From positions 1-64,000 of the forward strand of contig SUTR01000002.1 in the NCBI GenBank assembly GCA_015062825.1: DNA of 64,000 nt, in the 5' to 3' direction. Shown here one piece after another: positions 19,068 to 28,374 of this stretch (position 1 is its first letter; each line of letters begins with the position of its first letter). This stretch comes from Methanosphaera stadtmanae (GTDB lineage: Archaea; Methanobacteriota; Methanobacteria; Methanobacteriales; Methanobacteriaceae). The position numbers and the translations under genes were made by a program. The notes beneath the pieces are model-generated. The model was not told the origin of the DNA, did no database searches, and saw nothing but the letters and a program-made list of their open reading frames with translations.

Positions 19068-19675
19068 TTTTACACCACATACATCCTTTGATATCATATA
19101 GAACAATCATCCAACATTAAAGATATCCCCACTTTTTTAAAAGATGCCTTTAATAAAAATATAGTTTAAGTAATCTTTAAGAAATTTAGATATAAAATAT
19201 GTTTTTAGTAATTGTTTCTATCGATAATATAACCAAAACAAGCATTAAAGCTATTTTTTTAACAGAAACACTGAATAATAGCATTATAAACCATATTCTG
19301 GTAAATTCAAATGTAATTTAGTTAATATTTATAGTATATATTTATATTTGTTTTTTCAGATATATATTATTTTTACTTAATTCTATTAACTTTTCGAAAA
19401 ATAAACACAACAATCCATATTTATCCATTTATTAGGAATATAATAGATGTATTCTCAAAAAAAACTGATGACAAAGTAAAAAAATATAAAAAATAGGCAA
19501 AAATATTGTGTTTATTTCAAATTATAAATTTAATAGATTTAATATTAACAAATATTAAAAAAACATCCATACAACAATTCTGCCAATCAGAACATACATC
19601 CAAGCACAATATAATAAAACATCCGACAAGCCAACTGTATTTTATACCTCAATTTTAATATAATTTAATAAATAA
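19068..19675. other. Divergent intergenic region
   Basis: About 600 bases between the divergently read YhgE/Pip gene and the channel-like gene pair. Both promoters must lie here. No ORF, RNA gene or strong repeat was seen. Confidence 0.5.
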
Positions 19676-20488
19676 ATGTTAATATATAAAAGAATTTGGT
19701 GGAATTTTGTGGATTTATTTACTCATACATTAACTCAATTTGGCAGTGTAATAATTATTTTTTTAATTTTAACAGTTCTAGGTGAATTTATCTATAAAAT
19801 AATAAAAAATAATTATATAAATCACATCAACATGAATGAATATCTACCAGAAGATGAAGTCCATACATTAAGACAGGTCTTTTATCTAATTTTAATGGCA
19901 TTGTGTGTTGCAAATATTTTCTATTATCTTCTTGGTGAAGGAGTAGAATTTATAAATTATTTCCCAATATTTGATATTTTACTTTCATTATACTTTGCAA
20001 TAACATTAGATAAAAGTACTACTAAGAATAAAATCATTTGGGTGTTATTGATTCCTTATGGAACATTATCCTTTGTATTATTTAATGTTACTTTAATATA
20101 TTATATGGATATTATTCATCTGTTAGTATTCGCATACCTTGCAAAACTTAGTTTTGATAAGTTTATGAAGTATACTAATTCAAACGGTTTAGGAATAAGT
20201 ATAGTATTATTGTTTGTAATAATATTTTCCAGTTTCTTTATAACACAATACTCGGAAGGAGTCAATGCATTAGATTCCCTTGTAATGATTTCAAATCAAT
20301 TTACAGGAAATGGTTTTGCTGTTTTTGGAAATAGTATTGCAGGTAAGCTTAATAGTTTACTGCTTGTTTGGGGTGGATATGTCATTTCAGGAGCTAGTGC
20401 TGCAACATTAACTGCAGCAATTTTAATTAAACATTTCAGAAAAAGAATGGAAGAAATCGAAAAGTTAATTGAAGGAGATGATGAATAA
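19676..20488 (+). CDS. Ion-channel-like membrane protein A
   Basis: 270 residues, strongly hydrophobic, not a family I can name with certainty. An N-terminal helix (about 17-37) is followed by six helices (about 66-86, 92-112, 118-137, 140-160, 175-195 and 222-247). Between the last two lies a re-entrant-looking segment ALDSLVMISNQFTGNGFAVF followed by NSIAGKLNSLLLVWGG. This matches the layout S5, pore helix, filter, S6 of tetrameric K+ channels (DAL-fs-T-TTVGYGD-P then GKL), but with TGNGF where TVGYG is expected. It is followed with a 1-base overlap by a paralogue, so the two may form a heteromeric channel. Function is inferred from pattern only. Confidence 0.7.
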   Translation: MLIYKRIWWNFVDLFTHTLTQFGSVIIIFLILTVLGEFIYKIIKNNYINHINMNEYLPEDEVHTLRQVFYLILMALCVANIFYYLLGEGVEFINYFPIFDILLSLYFAITLDKSTTKNKIIWVLLIPYGTLSFVLFNVTLIYYMDIIHLLVFAYLAKLSFDKFMKYTNSNGLGISIVLLFVIIFSSFFITQYSEGVNALDSLVMISNQFTGNGFAVFGNSIAGKLNSLLLVWGGYVISGASAATLTAAILIKHFRKRMEEIEKLIEGDDE

Positions 20489-21291
20489 TGGATACTGGAA
20501 ATTTATTAGTTCTCATTATTCAATTAGTTGTTACAATTGGAATTTTTTCAGCATTAGTATTTGTTGGCAAATATATTATCAATTATTTTAAGACAAATCC
20601 AGAGTATAAAGATTCTAAATTTTTAAATCCTCTTGAATACTTCCCTCAAGAGAAGGTAGTGTATTTAGAACAACTCTTCTATTTGATAATGATGATTGTT
20701 TTTCTAATACTTGATTTATATCTGATATTTGATTGGGGTGAAGGATCAATCTATATCTTTATTATAGATATTATTGTCTCAGTATACCTTGCTCTTAATA
20801 TGACATTAAAATCATATAAGGATTATATATTATTATTTTTATTAATCCCATTTGGTTCCATATTCAGAATAGCATTAGGAAACACCCTCTTAGTATGGTA
20901 TGATATATTCCATATAATTGGATATTTATATTTCATGATGATTTATTATCGTAAATTCGTCAAGTATACTGAAAACAACGGTCTTGGAATTACAATATTA
21001 TTATTATTTACAATAGTAGTGGTAAGCTTTATATTTACAATGATAGTAGAAGAAGTTTCCCCATTAGATTCAATGGCAATGGTTACAAATGCATTTACAA
21101 GTAATAGTTTTGATGCTGCAGGAAAAAGTGTAATTGGAAAACTCGATTCGTTAGTATTGGCTTGGGGTGGATTCCTATTATCTGGTGTAGGTACGGCAAC
21201 ATTGTCTGTTTCAATTATAAACAGATTTGTAGATCGTGAATTTGATGAATTGGAAGAATTTATTAAAAATAATAAAAAGAAAAATAATTAG
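20488..21291 (+). CDS. Ion-channel-like membrane protein B
   Basis: 267 residues, clearly paralogous to the preceding gene along its whole length (shared YFPQEKV or LPEDEV start, KY-T-NGLGI before the fifth helix, and SPLDSM or NALDSL before the pore-like segment). The filter position reads FTSNSF, again followed by GKLDSLVLAWGGFLLSG. The ATG overlaps the stop of gene A by one base (TAATG), with GGAG 10 bases upstream, so the two are translationally linked. The C-terminus is charged and cytosolic (RFVDREFDELEEF). A tandem pair with two different noncanonical filters suggests a hetero-oligomer with altered selectivity. This remains inference. Confidence 0.7.
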   Translation: MDTGNLLVLIIQLVVTIGIFSALVFVGKYIINYFKTNPEYKDSKFLNPLEYFPQEKVVYLEQLFYLIMMIVFLILDLYLIFDWGEGSIYIFIIDIIVSVYLALNMTLKSYKDYILLFLLIPFGSIFRIALGNTLLVWYDIFHIIGYLYFMMIYYRKFVKYTENNGLGITILLLFTIVVVSFIFTMIVEEVSPLDSMAMVTNAFTSNSFDAAGKSVIGKLDSLVLAWGGFLLSGVGTATLSVSIINRFVDREFDELEEFIKNNKKKNN

Positions 21292-21317
21292 ATTAGTCAT
21301 ACATGTTGAATAACTTA

Positions 21318-21400
21318 GGGTTTTCCATTAGAAATAACCATCTGAAATATTGTAGTATTAACCTTGGATAAGTAATGAAAACCCCATAACTCTTTTTTTT
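21318..21400 (+). terminator. Inverted repeat and T run after the channel-like pair
   Basis: GGGTTTTCCATTA (21318-21330) pairs with TAATGAAAACCC (21373-21384) with a single bulged base, and is followed by a run of nine T. It lies between the channel-like pair and the phosphopantetheinyl transferase and could separate their transcripts or act as a leader structure for the latter. Confidence 0.55.
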
Positions 21401-21434
21401 TAAGATTAAAACCCTTAAGTTAAAGGTTGGAAAA

Positions 21435-22073
21435 ATGATTAAAATTGCATATTGTAATGTTGAAAAACTTGATTTGAATAAGACTTATTCTCTTGTTTCA
21501 AGAGATAGACAGAAAAAAATTTCAAGATATCGATTTTTAAAGGATAAAAAACTTAGTTGTGGTGCATATCTTCTTCTAAGAACGCTTTTAGATGAGATTG
21601 ACATTACAAATCCAATATTTAAAACAGAAAAATATGGAAAGGCATACATTACTAATTACTCTGATATTCATTTCAACATGTCACACAGTGGTCGTTATGT
21701 TGCATGTGCAATAGCAGATACGCCCATTGGAGTAGATATTGAATATAATGATTCCAAGATTGATTTGGATATTGCACAATACTACTTTTTTAACAGTGAA
21801 TATGATAGGATTACTAAATCAGATAAACCATTTGATGAATTCTTCAATTATTGGGTTCTTAAGGAAAGTTATATGAAATATACTGGATTGGGTTTTAATC
21901 TTAAACTTGATGAGTTTGAAATAATAATTGATGATGAAAAGATACAACTCAAGGATGATGATAGTATAAAGTTCAACTTGTTTGATGTGGAAAATTACAA
22001 GCTGGGATTTTGTTCAAAGCAAAGTACAAATAAAATTACAGAATATGAAATCACAGATTTATACCCCTTTTAG
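21435..22073 (+). CDS. 4-prime-phosphopantetheinyl transferase, Sfp type
   Basis: Transfers the phosphopantetheine arm of CoA to a serine of a carrier protein. The 212-residue length is typical for Sfp-type enzymes. The N-terminal subdomain has FNMSHSGRYVACAI, followed by the Mg-binding GVDIE, and the C-terminal signature FNYWVLKESYMKYTG-G, which contains the conserved W-x-x-KE-S-x-x-K. Methanogens lack ordinary type II fatty acid synthesis, so the substrate is probably a peptide synthetase or another specialised carrier domain. None is encoded in this window. A possible ribosome binding site AAGGTTGG lies just before the ATG. Confidence 0.9.
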   Translation: MIKIAYCNVEKLDLNKTYSLVSRDRQKKISRYRFLKDKKLSCGAYLLLRTLLDEIDITNPIFKTEKYGKAYITNYSDIHFNMSHSGRYVACAIADTPIGVDIEYNDSKIDLDIAQYYFFNSEYDRITKSDKPFDEFFNYWVLKESYMKYTGLGFNLKLDEFEIIIDDEKIQLKDDDSIKFNLFDVENYKLGFCSKQSTNKITEYEITDLYPF

Positions 22074-22393
22074 TAAATTAATCTATGAACACCAATTACT
22101 CATTTTATACTAAATTTTATTATTTAATATATTTCAAAAATGTAAATATCAATCAATAATTATTTAAATGAATATTTGAGAAACTTTGTTCTTTATAGAA
22201 TAACTTTAATTAAAATTTATGAAAAAGGTATTTTGAGTACTTGACAAAATTATTTTTATTGAAAAAATAGATATATTAAAATAGAGTACTCGATTTATGT
22301 GAGTTAAATAGTGTTAAGGATAAATAATCCAGACACCTAAATGATTTGATGGGAATATATTAAAAAGAATTAAAGAGGAAAATACCCCTTTAT
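22074..22393. other. Convergent intergenic region
   Basis: No gene. GAGTACTT and GAGTACTC occur 49 bases apart (22235 and 22284). The terminator-like hairpin at 22372-22391 is listed separately. Confidence 0.45.
22372..22391 (-). terminator. Terminator-like hairpin after the ubiD-hyuAB operon
   Basis: On the transcript AAAGGGG pairs with CCTCTTT (one G-U pair) around a 6-base loop, immediately after the last stop codon, followed by a T-rich stretch. It probably ends the four-gene operon. Confidence 0.5.
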
Positions 22394-22729
22394 CTAGGAG
22401 GTTATATATTTTTTTATTGCTTCTATTGATTTCTTATTGTTTTCCAGCACTTCTGTTATTTGACTGCCTGTTATGTTATCAAGGTGAAAACCTGCTTTAA
22501 TTATTATTGTTGGCGTTTTTTCTTTACTTAATTCTTTTACAATGGGCATAATCATTTCATCTTCCCTGTGATTTGCTATTTTAATTATATTATAGCTTTG
22601 ATTTGATATTACTGCTATACATCCAATATGTTCTTTTCCCCCTGTTATTGTTATGTCTATGTCTTGGCCTATCTTTTGAATGTTGTATGTTATTTCTGTA
22701 GCGTCATGGCCCATTATGAATGTCGTCAT
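22394..22729 (-). CDS. Small protein of the ubiD-hyuAB operon, possibly LpdD-like
   Basis: 111 residues; its start codon overlaps the hyuB stop by one base (TAATG), so it is the last gene of the operon. The sequence has alternating strands and helices with a conserved-looking DIDITITGGKEHIGCIAVIS near the middle of the N-terminal half and KTPTIIIKAGFHLDNI further on. The size, the GG-x-HIG motif and the link to a UbiD decarboxylase recall the small LpdD-like prenylated-flavin chaperone domain found with some UbiD enzymes. That assignment is tentative. Otherwise it is an uncharacterised companion of the hydantoinase-type pair. Confidence 0.6.
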   Translation of the reverse strand: MTTFIMGHDATEITYNIQKIGQDIDITITGGKEHIGCIAVISNQSYNIIKIANHREDEMIMPIVKELSKEKTPTIIIKAGFHLDNITGSQITEVLENNKKSIEAIKKYITS

Positions 22730-24456
22730 TAGTGATTTCCCCTTATTTTATTTGTTTGGTCTACATCTATTGTGTCATCATCAGTGATTTTTACACCATA
22801 TATGTTTAGGGCAGATTCCTTTGTAATAATTTCATCAAGGTAGTCATTTAGTACCTGTTTGGCATCACGTTTGTATGGATTTCCATAGCCTCCACCACCT
22901 GCTGAATGTATCTCTATTATATCACCGCTTGATATTTTTCTTGCATCCTCTTTGGTTTTTGTTTCTATCCATTGATTGTCCTTTCTTAGAAGTGGCTTGT
23001 TGAATGAACCTTTTCCACCACCATTTAGTCCATATGGAGGATTTTTAACTCCATCTCCAAACATTACTATTTCACAGCTGTCATCATATACTTGGAATGA
23101 GTATTTTATTCCTGCACCGCCCCTATACTCTCCACATCCTGCAGTGTCTGTTTCCATTTCATGAAATAGTGTTATGTGTGGATATTGTACTTCATTGGAT
23201 TCAATGTTTGGTGTTTTTACCCCACCATAATTTGACATTGGTGACATGTATGGTTTTCCATCTATTCCTTTCATTGCACCGCCAGATCCTAACGAACAGA
23301 ATGTGAATCCTACATAGAATCGTTGATTACGTGGATCCACCCCATAGAATGATGGTCCAATATAATTACCATATCCTGCAGGTAATCTGTCTGGTATTGC
23401 CTTGTTGAATACCATGAATATTGTGCCTATTATTTCACTTGCCGGTGTAAGTGTAGATAATGTCATTGGTGCAGGTTCATAAGGATTTACAAGAGATCCC
23501 TTTGGCAATACCACATCTATCTGCCCAAATGCTCCACCATTACGTGGAATGTCAGAGCCTAAAAACCATAATGATGCAATCTGTGATGCGGCTGTTGCTG
23601 TTACTACTGATGTATTTACAAATCCCTTTACCTGTTTATCTGTTCCGGTAAAATCTATGCATAGTTTGTCACCTTTAATGATTACGGTTACATTGATTTT
23701 TATAGGATCTTCCTGGAATCCATCATCATCTATATAGTTGAATGCCGTGTACTTTCCATCAGGTACTTGACTTATTCTTTTTCTTGTTAATTCTTCTGCT
23801 TGTTTAAGACTTTCCCGTGTAACTTTTTTAACCGTTTGTGCCCCATATTCTGATACCATATTAATGATTCTTTTTCTTGCAATGTTGTTGGAACCAATCT
23901 GTGCAAGAAGGTCGCTTTTTAGCATTGATGGATTTCTTGTGTTCAAGATGATTAGACTCAATATATCATCTATTATCTTATCGTTTTGTATGAGTCTTGT
24001 TGGATGTATCCTTATTCCTTCCTGGAATATTTCAGTTGCCTTTGGATTGTAACTTCCTGCAGTTGAACCACCTATGTCACCATGATGTGCTCTACTTACA
24101 CAGAAGAACAATAATTCATCATCATAGAATACTGGAGTTATTATTCCTATGTCCGGTAAATGATTTCCTCCACAGTATGGATCATTTATTATGAATGCAT
24201 CACCATCATGTATATCTTCACCATATTTTTCTAGGACTTTCTTTACACTAAATGAACCAGCCGTAGCAAGGATAGGTATTCCACTTAATTGTGATACCAA
24301 ATCACCATTATAATCACATATACAACATGCAAAGTCACATGCTTCGGCAAATATTGGTGAATGTGCAGAATGTTCAAGTGAAATTCCCATCTCCTCTGTA
24401 ATATTATCCAATCTATTAGTAATTACTGTACGATTAATTATATCATCAGTTTTCAT
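22729..24456 (-). CDS. hyuB: Hydantoinase B / oxoprolinase-type subunit
   Basis: 575 residues from MKTDDIINRT. GGAGG stands 10 bases before this ATG; the TTG start of the track lies only 1 base from the GGAGG and is unlikely. Hydantoinase B family features are complete: SLEHSAHSPIFAEACDFACC near the N-terminus, NDPYCGGNHLPDIGIITPVF, SRAHHGDIGG, and the Gly-rich end SAGGGGYGNPYKRD. With HyuA this family hydrolyses cyclic amides such as N-methylhydantoin or 5-oxoproline using ATP, or carboxylates ketones in related enzymes. Substrate here is unknown. It overlaps the small downstream gene by 1 base and follows hyuA by about 20 bases. Confidence 0.9.
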   Translation of the reverse strand: MKTDDIINRTVITNRLDNITEEMGISLEHSAHSPIFAEACDFACCICDYNGDLVSQLSGIPILATAGSFSVKKVLEKYGEDIHDGDAFIINDPYCGGNHLPDIGIITPVFYDDELLFFCVSRAHHGDIGGSTAGSYNPKATEIFQEGIRIHPTRLIQNDKIIDDILSLIILNTRNPSMLKSDLLAQIGSNNIARKRIINMVSEYGAQTVKKVTRESLKQAEELTRKRISQVPDGKYTAFNYIDDDGFQEDPIKINVTVIIKGDKLCIDFTGTDKQVKGFVNTSVVTATAASQIASLWFLGSDIPRNGGAFGQIDVVLPKGSLVNPYEPAPMTLSTLTPASEIIGTIFMVFNKAIPDRLPAGYGNYIGPSFYGVDPRNQRFYVGFTFCSLGSGGAMKGIDGKPYMSPMSNYGGVKTPNIESNEVQYPHITLFHEMETDTAGCGEYRGGAGIKYSFQVYDDSCEIVMFGDGVKNPPYGLNGGGKGSFNKPLLRKDNQWIETKTKEDARKISSGDIIEIHSAGGGGYGNPYKRDAKQVLNDYLDEIITKESALNIYGVKITDDDTIDVDQTNKIRGNH

Positions 24457-24475
24457 TGAATTCAATCCTCCATTC

Positions 24476-26536
24476 TCATAATTTTTTAATGCTTAATAAT
24501 CCATCATCCAATATTTCTGACTTAAAGCCACATGGTACCAATACACTAGTATAGTCAAATTCAATCAATGCAGGTCCCATTATTGTACCCTCAAGGTCAC
24601 ATTCATGATACAGGGTAACTGTGGATTTATCATTGCAGTTGATTATTTTACCAGAAACTGTCATTTGACTTGTATCTCTTTTTAGAATATCATTGAAGTT
24701 GAATAATGAATTGTCCTTTTTATCTTCAAAGCTTGCAAGTCGTATATTCATTATTTCCCAGTCATTGTTTACTTCACAGTATTGATAGATATCATTATGT
24801 GTCTGGTGGAATAACTGGTTCAATTTCTCCAGTGAATCATTGTCAAATTCAAGAGTGTCTAATTCTATACTTATTTCATGATGTTGTCCTATATAGCGCA
24901 TCTCAAGTATTAATTCATGACGTCTATTATCTCTTGCCACATGTAATTTGTCAAGTTCCACATCTGCTTCTTCAATCATTGCATTTATTGCCTCATTTAA
25001 TCTTTGATAGTCCCATGAATTCTGTTCCATAAAGAAGCTTCTTGTAATATCATATCGACGTTTTGCACCAAGCATTCCCCAGCTGCAGAATACTGGACCC
25101 TGTACTGGAATTATAACCTCATCCATACTTAAGGTGTCCATAATATTACATGCAAAGAGTCCGAATGCACCCCCACTGCTTACAAGACTGTATTGGCGTG
25201 GATCATTTCCTCTTTTTGTAGTTACCAATCTTAGTGCATCTGCCATTAATTGACTTGCAACTGTATATATCATAATGGATGCATCCAATACGGATATGCC
25301 TAATGGTTTTGCAACTTTTTCATTTATTGCATTTATCGCATTTTCTTTTGATAGTTTTAAACGTCCTCCAAGGAAGTTTTCTTCATTTATTAAGTCAAGT
25401 ACCAATAGTGCATCAGTTATTGTAGGATTTTCTCCACCAAGATTATAACAGGCAGGCCCAGGTATTGATGAGGCTGATTCCGGTCCGACATGAACGCGCT
25501 TTGAATCATCCACACTTACAATACTTCCTCCTCCTGCTCCAATGGAATGTATATCCATCATTGGAAGTGTTAATGGATATGAAGCTATTCTTGATTCAGG
25601 TACTAGTTTTGTATGATTATCATCAATTACATGCAAGTCAAAACTTGTTCCTCCCATATCAGCAAGGATTAGATGTTTCTTATTTAAGATTCTGCTTAGA
25701 TTTTCATTACCTACACCACCACCTGCGGGTCCTGATAGTAATGATTTGGCAGCTATTTTCTTCATTGTTGCAACATCAGATAGTCCTCCACTGTTCATCA
25801 TTATATTTATTGGTTTTGTCCATCCGTATTGTGCTAGCTCTTGTTTTAATTTGTCAAAGTATGTTGATATTATTGGAGTTATGCTAGCATTGATTACAGT
25901 GGTTGATGTTCTTTCATATTCTCTTATTTGTGGTGATACATCACTGGATAATGATACGAATACATCTGGAAGTTGTTGCTTTATTATTTGACGTACTCTT
26001 TGTTCATGTGATGAGTTCATAAATGAAAATAGGAAACATACTGCTATTGATTCTACTTTTTCTTTTTTACATATCCTGCATGCTTTTATTACACTTTCTT
26101 CATCAAGTTCTGTTATTACATCACCCTTATAGTCTATACGTTCCCTTATAGGTAATCTTAGTCTTCTTGGAACTAATACTGGAGGTGTAACTGCTCTTAT
26201 ATCCCATTGATTGTCCAATTGTGATCGTCTTAATTCAAGTGCATCACGAAAGCCTTCAGTTGTAAATAATGCTGTTTTTACCCCTTTTTTCTCAATTAAT
26301 GCATTTAATGCCAGTGTTGTTCCATGACTTATCTGATTTGTATTTTCAAGCAATGTTTCCAAATCAACCTTCCAACTGCTTGCAAGTTCCTTTAATCCTT
26401 CAATTATTCCATCAGTAGGATTTTGATGATTTGTAGGGTTTTTTATAAATATCTTCTCTTTCTTTTGATTGTTTAAAGAACCTACTGAGGTATAATCTGT
26501 GAAGGTTCCACCAGTGTCAATTGCAATATCTATCAT
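24476..26536 (-). CDS. hyuA: Hydantoinase A / oxoprolinase-type ATPase subunit
   Basis: 686 residues, normal for the family. The actin-like ATP-binding start AIDTGGTFTDYTS, then ISHGTTLALNALIEKKG, the FTTEGFRDALELRR segment, NSGG, SGPAGGGVGN, the second phosphate-binding block ADMGGTSFDLHV, and GAGGGSIVSVD are all present. It activates the substrate amide by phosphorylation and acts with HyuB. The start is supported by GGGGAG 6 bases upstream, and the ubiD stop is only 16 bases away, so the operon order is ubiD, hyuA, hyuB, small gene. Related ATPases serve acetone or acetophenone carboxylases, an alternative that cannot be excluded. Confidence 0.92.
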   Translation of the reverse strand: MIDIAIDTGGTFTDYTSVGSLNNQKKEKIFIKNPTNHQNPTDGIIEGLKELASSWKVDLETLLENTNQISHGTTLALNALIEKKGVKTALFTTEGFRDALELRRSQLDNQWDIRAVTPPVLVPRRLRLPIRERIDYKGDVITELDEESVIKACRICKKEKVESIAVCFLFSFMNSSHEQRVRQIIKQQLPDVFVSLSSDVSPQIREYERTSTTVINASITPIISTYFDKLKQELAQYGWTKPINIMMNSGGLSDVATMKKIAAKSLLSGPAGGGVGNENLSRILNKKHLILADMGGTSFDLHVIDDNHTKLVPESRIASYPLTLPMMDIHSIGAGGGSIVSVDDSKRVHVGPESASSIPGPACYNLGGENPTITDALLVLDLINEENFLGGRLKLSKENAINAINEKVAKPLGISVLDASIMIYTVASQLMADALRLVTTKRGNDPRQYSLVSSGGAFGLFACNIMDTLSMDEVIIPVQGPVFCSWGMLGAKRRYDITRSFFMEQNSWDYQRLNEAINAMIEEADVELDKLHVARDNRRHELILEMRYIGQHHEISIELDTLEFDNDSLEKLNQLFHQTHNDIYQYCEVNNDWEIMNIRLASFEDKKDNSLFNFNDILKRDTSQMTVSGKIINCNDKSTVTLYHECDLEGTIMGPALIEFDYTSVLVPCGFKSEILDDGLLSIKKL

Positions 26537-26552
26537 ATAATCTCCCCGTAGT

Positions 26553-27923
26553 TTATTTAGTATATTTATGTAATCGTTTAACTGCCTCTTCCACGTCCAT
26601 GTTCATTTCTATTTTTGGTGAGAATCCTTCAAGTGGTTTGGTGGCATCTATTCCCATCTTAGCAGTTCTGCTTAATTCATCAGTTGAAGGATCCAATGTT
26701 TCACCCATTCCCATACTCTGCGGTATGATAAACACGTCCCTATCTGCCTGCAATCTTGTAGCCATTGCCCAGAGTACTTCCTGTTCGTTGAATACATCCA
26801 CATCCTCATCGACCACTACTGCCATCTTTAGATTATGGTCTACTGCAAATGCGGCAAATATTGCCTGTGCTGCCTGTCCTTCTGCTATTTTTTTCATTGA
26901 AATGAAACAATGGAATATCCCACAACCAGATAATGGAGAATGTACTGCTTTTATATTTGGCAATGTGTTTCTTAGAGCATTCAAAAGATCTCCTTCACGT
27001 TGTATTGCTACTACGGTTATGTGTTCACTACTATATCCTGGTGTTAAGTCATGGAATATTGGATTTTCCCTATAGTGTATTGCTTTTACTTTAAATACAT
27101 TTTCTGTACTTCTATGACATGCATAGTTTGTGAATTCTGCAAATGGTCCTTCTTTTTCACGTACATCTGCAAGTATTTCCCCTTCTATTACAAACTCTGC
27201 ATATGCAGGTACTTGTATGTCTATTTTGCTACAGTCTGCTACTTCTAATGCTTCTCCAAATAATCCTGCAATTGATGCGAATTTTCCCTTGTCATATGCT
27301 ATTGCCGCCTGAGATCCTAATGATATGTTTGGATGTACTCCTATTACTATTGCAGCTTCAAGGTTTTCTCCTTTTTCTTCACTTCTACGGAAGTATTCCC
27401 ATAATCTTTGTCTTGAATGTAGAGATATTCCTAGTTTGTCTTTATCTTTTAATTGCATTCTGTGAAATCCTATGGTTTCTGCTCCACTTTCAGGATCTTT
27501 TGCTATTACATGTCCACTTGTTAAATATGCTCCTGCATCTATTGGAAAATGTGTTATTATCGGTAGTTTGTATAAGTCAATGTCATCACCATACATTGAA
27601 TTTGCCATAAATGGAGGATTTTCTATTATTTTATGTTCTTCTATCCTATTTTTTACACGTTTTGCATATTCTTCTGCTACATGTTTTCCATCTACACCCA
27701 TTGCTTTTCCAAATCGGTCTCTTGTTCCTAATATATTAGTTATTACTGGGATGTCACTGCCTTCCACATTATCAAATTGCATTATTGGATAACGATGTTC
27801 CTTTTCCAAGTCCATCATCAGTGTGCTTATTTCATATTCCTTTTTGACTTCTTCCGGTACGTGTTTAATTTCGCCTTCTTCTTCCCATTGTTCTAGTAAT
27901 GTTCTCCAATCTTGTATTGACAT
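26553..27923 (-). CDS. UbiD family decarboxylase
   Basis: 456 residues, close to the usual length for archaeal UbiD proteins. These enzymes decarboxylate unsaturated or aromatic acids with prenylated FMN. Landmarks are the HVIAKDPESGAETIGFHR strand, VIGVHPNISLGSQAAIAY, the REKEGPFAEFTNY segment that holds part of the conserved E-R-E set, and NALRNTLPNIKAVHSPLSG. In most archaea the UbiD homologue is the anhydromevalonate phosphate decarboxylase of the modified mevalonate pathway, which is the simplest role here. Its place as first gene with hyuAB instead suggests an operon-specific acid substrate. AAGGTG precedes the ATG by 6 bases. Confidence 0.9.
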   Translation of the reverse strand: MSIQDWRTLLEQWEEEGEIKHVPEEVKKEYEISTLMMDLEKEHRYPIMQFDNVEGSDIPVITNILGTRDRFGKAMGVDGKHVAEEYAKRVKNRIEEHKIIENPPFMANSMYGDDIDLYKLPIITHFPIDAGAYLTSGHVIAKDPESGAETIGFHRMQLKDKDKLGISLHSRQRLWEYFRRSEEKGENLEAAIVIGVHPNISLGSQAAIAYDKGKFASIAGLFGEALEVADCSKIDIQVPAYAEFVIEGEILADVREKEGPFAEFTNYACHRSTENVFKVKAIHYRENPIFHDLTPGYSSEHITVVAIQREGDLLNALRNTLPNIKAVHSPLSGCGIFHCFISMKKIAEGQAAQAIFAAFAVDHNLKMAVVVDEDVDVFNEQEVLWAMATRLQADRDVFIIPQSMGMGETLDPSTDELSRTAKMGIDATKPLEGFSPKIEMNMDVEEAVKRLHKYTK

Positions 27924-28374
27924 AGTTTACACCTTTATTTCATTTAAATTATTATCTGTTATTAAATTACCAATTTTTTAAGCATTTATCTTTATCCGTA
28001 TTGTTTTTTTATAAGTATATCTTTTTACAAAAAATCCATTCAAATAATCTTTAAAAATCATTGAATAAATTAATTTAATTTGAATTTAAAGATTTATATG
28101 AGTTATAATTTAATTTAATTAATATAATATATAATATTTACTTTTATCAGCACCAATTTATTAAATATTACTCCTATAAAGCAATATAATCCATTATAAT
28201 TGATTTTTTATTGATTTTTTCAATTAAATTTAAACCAACATTTATAAAGTACTTACCTTGTTAAATATTTAATAAAAACTAGTAGTTTTTTATAAAAAAA
28301 TCTATAAAACAATATTTTAAAAAATAATTGATTTTAATCTAAAAAAATAAATTAAAATTTAATTGGTGAAAAAA
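27924..28374. other. Divergent promoter region
   Basis: About 450 AT-rich bases between the ubiD operon and the MFS gene, read in opposite directions. No ORF or RNA gene was seen. The palindrome-rich run TTTAATTTAATTAATATAATATA near 28110 may hold TATA elements, but in this composition it is not diagnostic. Confidence 0.5.

Noticed and set aside
26521-27075. 184-residue plus-strand ORF
   Set aside because: Shadow of the UbiD gene on the opposite strand; no ribosome binding site.
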